7,621 nt of DNA from Oscillospiraceae bacterium (GTDB lineage Bacteria > Bacillota > Clostridia > Oscillospirales > Acutalibacteraceae). Both the position numbers and the translations under genes were made by a program. The notes below the pieces were generated by a model. The model saw only the letters and a program-made list of their open reading frames with translations. It made no database searches and was not told where the DNA came from. The number at the start of each line of letters is the position of its first letter. Within the stretch, counting starts at the first letter, position 1. Below, piece after piece: positions 5,293 through 7,621 of this stretch. Location of the stretch: NCBI GenBank assembly GCA_003499325.1, contig DNIP01000038.1:8871-16491 (forward strand), in the 5' to 3' direction.

Positions 5293-5502
5293 TTATATAT
5301 AAATCTTCTGCGCCATCTCTTTGCTGATGGCGATACGTGTATCTTTGACATTCACAATCAGGTTGCCGCCCATCGAGCTGACAACCGTGACGGCCGCGCC
5401 GGATACAAAGCCCAGATTTTGCAGATGGGCTCTGACCTGTGCGTTTCCGCCGATTCGTTTGATGATGTTTTCTTCGCCGACAACGGCTAAGGTGAGCGGC
5501 AT
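5293..5502 (-). CDS. feoA: FeoA domain protein (first gene of the feo operon)
   Basis: A 69-residue FeoA-type SH3-like protein. Recognisable parts are IIKRIGGNAQVRAHLQNLGFVSGAAVTVVS, with the typical hydrophobic-x-L-G-F turn, then GGNLIVNVKDTRIAISKEMAQKI at the C-terminus. The ATG at 5502 has AAAAGGAG 6 bases upstream. It is the first gene after the feo promoter, with a leader of about 100 bases that holds the probable iron operators. With the second FeoA and FeoB it should form the cytoplasmic side of the Fe(II) uptake complex; paired, unequal FeoA proteins are common in clostridia. What distinguishes the roles of the two cannot be read from the sequence. Confidence 0.92.
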   Translation of the reverse strand: MPLTLAVVGEENIIKRIGGNAQVRAHLQNLGFVSGAAVTVVSSMGGNLIVNVKDTRIAISKEMAQKIYI

Positions 5503-5534
5503 AGCGATCTCCTTTTGCGATAGAGTTATGATTT

Positions 5535-5570
5535 GCTAACCTAATTAGCCAAAGCTAACCTTTGGGGTTA
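5535..5570. promoter_or_regulatory. Phased GCTAA/TTAGC half-site array in the feo leader
   Basis: GCTAA (5535-5539), TTAGC (5545-5549) and GCTAA (5554-5558) alternate in orientation at intervals of 9-10 bases, about one helical turn, and TAACC (5556-5560) further pairs with GGTTA (5566-5570). The words match arms of the DtxR/IdeR consensus (TTAGGTTAGGCTAACCTAA). The array lies about 30-70 bases after the predicted start of transcription. An iron-dependent repressor array is the simplest reading; an RNA structure is the alternative. Confidence 0.55.
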
Positions 5571-5588
5571 AATAAAAAGCTCAGACAG

Positions 5589-5602
5589 TTAGTCTAGCCT
5601 TA
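5589..5602. promoter_or_regulatory. DtxR/IdeR-like dyad at the feo transcription start
   Basis: TTAGTCTAGCCTTA is symmetric at 10 of 14 positions (TnAGnCTAGnCTnA) and resembles the core of DtxR/IdeR-type iron boxes. It overlaps the predicted transcription start of the feo promoter, a place where a metal-loaded repressor would block transcription. No DtxR-type regulator gene is inside the window. Confidence 0.55.
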
Positions 5603-5609
5603 CTCAAAT

Positions 5610-5638
5610 AGTATATCAGCTTATATTTTGTTTGTCAA
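5610..5638 (-). promoter_or_regulatory. Promoter of the feo operon
   Basis: On the minus strand a perfect -35 box TTGACA (5633-5638) is separated by 17 bases from TATACT (5610-5615). Transcription should begin near 5603, giving a leader of about 100 bases before the first feoA. Confidence 0.85.
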
Positions 5639-5663
5639 GCATTTTTATAAACTGTTTTTGTCA

Positions 5664-5692
5664 TGGACAAACCGCCATTTTTGGTGTATCAT
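5664..5692 (+). promoter_or_regulatory. Promoter of the GIY-YIG gene
   Basis: TGGACA (5664-5669), a 17-base spacer and TATCAT (5687-5692) precede the gene by about 35 bases. The spacer begins AACCGCCAT, exactly like the spacer of the promoter at 6075-6103. Confidence 0.7.
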
Positions 5693-5726
5693 ATCCATAG
5701 TTACCATTGACGACAGTGAGGAACCC

Positions 5727-5996
5727 ATGAGCAGCGCAAACGATCAACACAATTACACCTATATCCTGAGATGTGCCGACGGCACCTTTTACTGCGGATG
5801 GACGAATGATCTCGAAAAGCGCCTTGCCGCCCATAACGCAGGCACGGCGTCGAAATATACCGCGCCGCGGCGACCTGTTGAGCTCGTCTACACGGAGCAT
5901 TTCGCGACCAAGCAGGAGGCGATGAGCCGCGAGTATCGCATCAAGCAGCTGTCAAGACAGCAGAAAATCGAGCTGATCGACCGAGGAAAAGCCTGA
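5727..5996 (+). CDS. GIY-YIG nuclease superfamily protein (UPF0213/YhbQ type)
   Basis: An 89-residue stand-alone GIY-YIG domain. YTYILRC (about 10-16) is the first strand, YCGWTNDLEKRLAAHN (about 23-38) holds the second half of the signature and the catalytic-type arginine in the helix, and KYTAPRRPVELVY plus KQEAMSREYRIKQL (with the conserved glutamate) complete the fold. The YIG triplet reads YCG here. Small proteins of this family have been linked to DNA repair or nuclease activity, but the function of most is unproven. The frame is open further upstream to 5628, but that would place the start before the promoter; the ATG at 5727 has GAGG 5 bases upstream and begins the conserved length. 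It is divergent from the feo operon and appears monocistronic, with no evident link to iron uptake. Confidence 0.9.
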   Translation: MSSANDQHNYTYILRCADGTFYCGWTNDLEKRLAAHNAGTASKYTAPRRPVELVYTEHFATKQEAMSREYRIKQLSRQQKIELIDRGKA

Positions 5997-6018
5997 TCCC
6001 CTACTCGGGTCAGCCTGC

Positions 6019-6030
6019 CCTTATATAAGG
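6019..6030. repeat. 12-bp perfect palindrome between GIY-YIG gene and next promoter
   Basis: CCTTATATAAGG is fully self-complementary. It follows a weak bulged stem (5993-6000 with 6007-6013) that overlaps the GIY-YIG stop codon. Neither has a T-run, so a terminator is not supported; a protein-binding site is possible. Confidence 0.4.
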
Positions 6031-6074
6031 TGCAATCTGTATGCAAAAAATCTCAACAAATCACTTTATAACGC

Positions 6075-6103
6075 TTGAAGAACCGCCATCGGTTCGGTAT
6101 AAT
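6075..6103 (+). promoter_or_regulatory. Promoter of the CMD-cupin/flavin reductase operon
   Basis: TTGAAG (6075-6080), a 17-base spacer and a perfect TATAAT (6098-6103). Transcription should begin near 6110, which rules out the in-frame ATG at 6041 as start. The spacer contains ACCG-CCAT-CGGT, an inverted repeat that could bind a regulator. Confidence 0.75.
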
Positions 6104-6130
6104 GAAAGAAAAATGCAAAGGACTGATAAC

Positions 6131-6880
6131 ATGAAAAAAATCACGCAAACCGCCGGCAGAGAGCAGCTCGGCGCGTTTTCTCCGATGTTCGCGCACCTCA
6201 ATGACGACGTACTGTTCGGCGAGGTGTGGAACGAAGAAGCGATCGACGTCAAGACTAAATGCATCATCACGGTCGTATCGCTGATGGCGTCGGGTATCAC
6301 CGACTCCTCCCTCTCTTATCATCTGCAAAACGCCAAGGCTCACGGCGTGACCAAGGACGAGATCGCGGCGATCATCACCCACGCGACAATGTACGTAGGC
6401 TGGCCGAAGGGCTGGGCGGTGTTCCGCCTCGCCAAGGAGATCTGGAACGAGGAAGCGCCTGCGCTGAGTGATAAGGACAGATTCCAAAACTCCATCTTCT
6501 TCCCTATCGGCGAGCCGAATCCCTACGGCGACTACTTCATCGGACAGAGCTATCTGGCGCCGCTCTCCACGCAGCAGGTGCCCGTGTTCAACGTCACCTT
6601 TGAGCCGTCATGCCGCAATAACTGGCACATCCACCATGCCACGTCGGGCGGCGGTCAGATGCTGATTGGCGTCGGCGGCAAGGGCTGGTATCAGGAAGAG
6701 GGCAAGGAGGCTGTCGAGCTGCACGAGGGCTCCGTCGTCAACATCCCGCCCAACGTCAAGCACTGGCACGGCGCGGCGAAGGACAGCTGGTTCTCTCACT
6801 TAGCGCTGGAGATCAGCGGCGAGAACGCGTCCACCGAATGGTGTGAGCCCGTCTCCGACGAAGAATACGCCCGTCTGTAA
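6131..6880 (+). CDS. Carboxymuconolactone decarboxylase-like/cupin fusion protein
   Basis: A 249-residue two-domain protein. Residues about 15-105 form an AhpD/carboxymuconolactone-decarboxylase-like helical domain (VKTKCIITVVSLMASG, SLSYHLQNAKAHGVTKDEI, THATMYVGWPKGWAVF); it lacks the CxxC of AhpD, so a peroxidase role like that of AhpD is unlikely. Residues about 145-228 form a cupin: the first metal motif is WHIHH (H166, H168) with glutamine (Q176) where glutamate is usual, and the second is IPPNVKHWHG (H211, H213). Such fusions are widespread in anaerobes, yet their substrate is generally not known. The ATG at 6131 has AAAGGA 8 bases upstream and follows the promoter; upstream in-frame ATGs at 6041 and 6113 are less likely. 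A flavin-reductase-like gene follows after 35 bp, suggesting a joint redox or aromatic/quinone-related step (inference). Confidence 0.9.
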   Translation: MKKITQTAGREQLGAFSPMFAHLNDDVLFGEVWNEEAIDVKTKCIITVVSLMASGITDSSLSYHLQNAKAHGVTKDEIAAIITHATMYVGWPKGWAVFRLAKEIWNEEAPALSDKDRFQNSIFFPIGEPNPYGDYFIGQSYLAPLSTQQVPVFNVTFEPSCRNNWHIHHATSGGGQMLIGVGGKGWYQEEGKEAVELHEGSVVNIPPNVKHWHGAAKDSWFSHLALEISGENASTEWCEPVSDEEYARL

Positions 6881-6915
6881 ACTGCATTATTATATTATCT
6901 ATAGGAGGTTTCATC

Positions 6916-7500
6916 ATGAGAAAAGATTTAGGAAAACTACCCGCCGTCTACCCGATGCCCGTACTGATCGTCGCCGCCTATGACGAGAACGGCACCGTAC
7001 AGGCGATGAACGCCGCATGGGGCATGATCAGCGGCATGGACAAGATCGCGCTGTTCATCGATGAGGATCACGCCACCACCAAGGCGATCCGTCAGACAAA
7101 GGCGTTCACCGTCAGCATCGCCGACAGGGAGCATATGGATGCCGCAGATTTCTTCGGTATCGCGACCGGCAACAAGATGCCCGATAAATTCATCAAATCC
7201 GGCTGTCACGCAGACAAGAGCGCTCACGTCAACGCGCCGATTATCACGGAGTTCCCCCTGACGATCGAGTGCGAGCTTGCCGAGATCACGCAGACCGACA
7301 ACCTGCACGCGGTGGTCGGCACGATCGTCAACGTCAGCGCGGATGAAGCGGTCGTCGCCGAGGACGGTAAGATTGTTCCCGAAAAGCTGAACGCTCTGAT
7401 CTTCGATCAGTTCCGCTCAGGCTACTATGTGGTCGGCGACAAGGTCGGCAAGGCATGGAACGCGGGCAAGGATCTGATGACAGCGGCACAGGCTGATTAA
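6916..7500 (+). CDS. Flavin reductase family FMN-binding protein
   Basis: A 194-residue protein of the FMN-binding split-barrel (flavin reductase-like) type. The N-terminal part MPVLIVAAYDENGTVQAMNAAWGMIS and the ID...HATTKAI...FTVSIAD segment, then DFFGIATGNKMPDKF and APIITEFPLTIECELAEI, match the family order. Members bind FMN and reduce flavin or a small electron acceptor with NAD(P)H; the specific substrate cannot be told. The start ATG at 6916 has a nearly perfect AGGAGG 7 bases upstream. It lies 35 bp after the CMD-cupin gene with no terminator between them, and a strong hairpin follows the stop codon, so the two make a short operon. The C-terminal GYYVVGDKVGKAWNAGK is also typical of the family. 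Confidence 0.9.
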   Translation: MRKDLGKLPAVYPMPVLIVAAYDENGTVQAMNAAWGMISGMDKIALFIDEDHATTKAIRQTKAFTVSIADREHMDAADFFGIATGNKMPDKFIKSGCHADKSAHVNAPIITEFPLTIECELAEITQTDNLHAVVGTIVNVSADEAVVAEDGKIVPEKLNALIFDQFRSGYYVVGDKVGKAWNAGKDLMTAAQAD

Positions 7501-7518
7501 TCCTATCATGTCACATAC

Positions 7519-7554
7519 AAGGGGCTATCGTTATGCTTCATACGATAGCCCCTT
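7519..7554 (+). terminator. Terminator hairpin after the flavin reductase gene
   Basis: A perfect 13-bp stem: AAGGGGCTATCGT (7519-7531) pairs with ACGATAGCCCCTT (7542-7554) around ten bases that can fold further (ATG/CAT). The T-run is poor (CCTTCTGCGT), so termination relies on the strong stem; only AA precedes the stem on the other side, so it is not clearly bidirectional. Confidence 0.75.
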
Positions 7555-7567
7555 CTGCGTGTCATCC

Positions 7568-7621
7568 TTGCATTATTTATCTTTTTATGATATAATAACA
7601 AAATAATAATAGGATAAAGAT
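7568..7621 (+). promoter_or_regulatory. Promoter and ribosome site of the next gene downstream
   Basis: TTGCAT (7568-7573), a 17-base spacer and a perfect TATAAT (7591-7596) are followed by AGGATAAAG (7612-7620) at the window edge. The spacing implies that a start codon lies within a few bases beyond the window. Confidence 0.7.

Noticed and set aside
5628..5726. 33-residue N-terminal extension of the GIY-YIG protein
   Set aside because: It overlaps the gene's own promoter and is not part of the conserved domain.
5993..6013. Bulged stem over the GIY-YIG stop codon as a terminator
   Set aside because: The 7-bp stem has a bulge and is followed by GC-rich sequence instead of a T-run.
6041..6130. 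30-residue N-terminal extension of the CMD-cupin protein
   Set aside because: The predicted transcription start (about 6110) lies inside it, and a good ribosome site serves the ATG at 6131.

Overview
The window looks like chromosomal DNA of a low-oxygen Firmicute, most likely a gut clostridium of the Ruminococcaceae/Oscillospiraceae type. The grounds are a moderate-to-high GC coding bias with AT-rich promoters, strong AGGAGG-type ribosome sites, sigma-A type promoters with 17-bp spacers, a FeoA-FeoA-FeoB-Cys-rich-protein operon of the kind common in clostridia, and intergenic palindromic repeats. The taxonomic call is inference; no rRNA or tRNA gene is present.

Layout. (1) Bases 19-1456, minus strand: a three-gene peroxide-defence operon, OhrR-type MarR regulator, then a thiol (2-Cys type) glutathione peroxidase homologue, then a small flavodoxin. 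It is driven by a near-consensus promoter (TTGACA-17-TACAAT) whose -10 box lies inside an OhrR-like dyad, so the regulator probably represses its own operon until organic peroxide oxidises its N-terminal cysteine. (2) Bases 1520-2027: no gene; a cluster of about seven short hairpins that share a GTAGGG leader but have different, self-complementary arms. (3) Bases 2028-5638, minus strand: a ferrous-iron uptake operon, feoA-feoA-feoB-FeoB-associated Cys-rich protein, closed by a clear intrinsic terminator. Its promoter (TTGACA-17-TATACT) is followed by a DtxR/IdeR-like dyad at the transcription start and by helically phased GCTAA/TTAGC half-sites in the leader. The 190-bp gap in front of feoB carries two terminator-like hairpins and another half-site. 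(4) Bases 5664-5996, plus strand, divergent from feo: a small GIY-YIG nuclease-domain protein. (5) Bases 6075-7554, plus strand: a two-gene operon of a carboxymuconolactone-decarboxylase/cupin fusion and a flavin-reductase-like FMN protein, closed by a 13-bp perfect hairpin. (6) Bases 7568-7621: an excellent promoter and ribosome site for a gene that starts just outside the window.

The theme is iron and redox physiology: Fe(II) import, peroxide removal and flavin electron carriers. I see no clearly new multi-gene system. The least explained parts are regulatory: the feo leader array, the feoA-feoB intercistronic leader, the shared spacer of the two plus-strand promoters, and the covarying GTAGGG hairpins.
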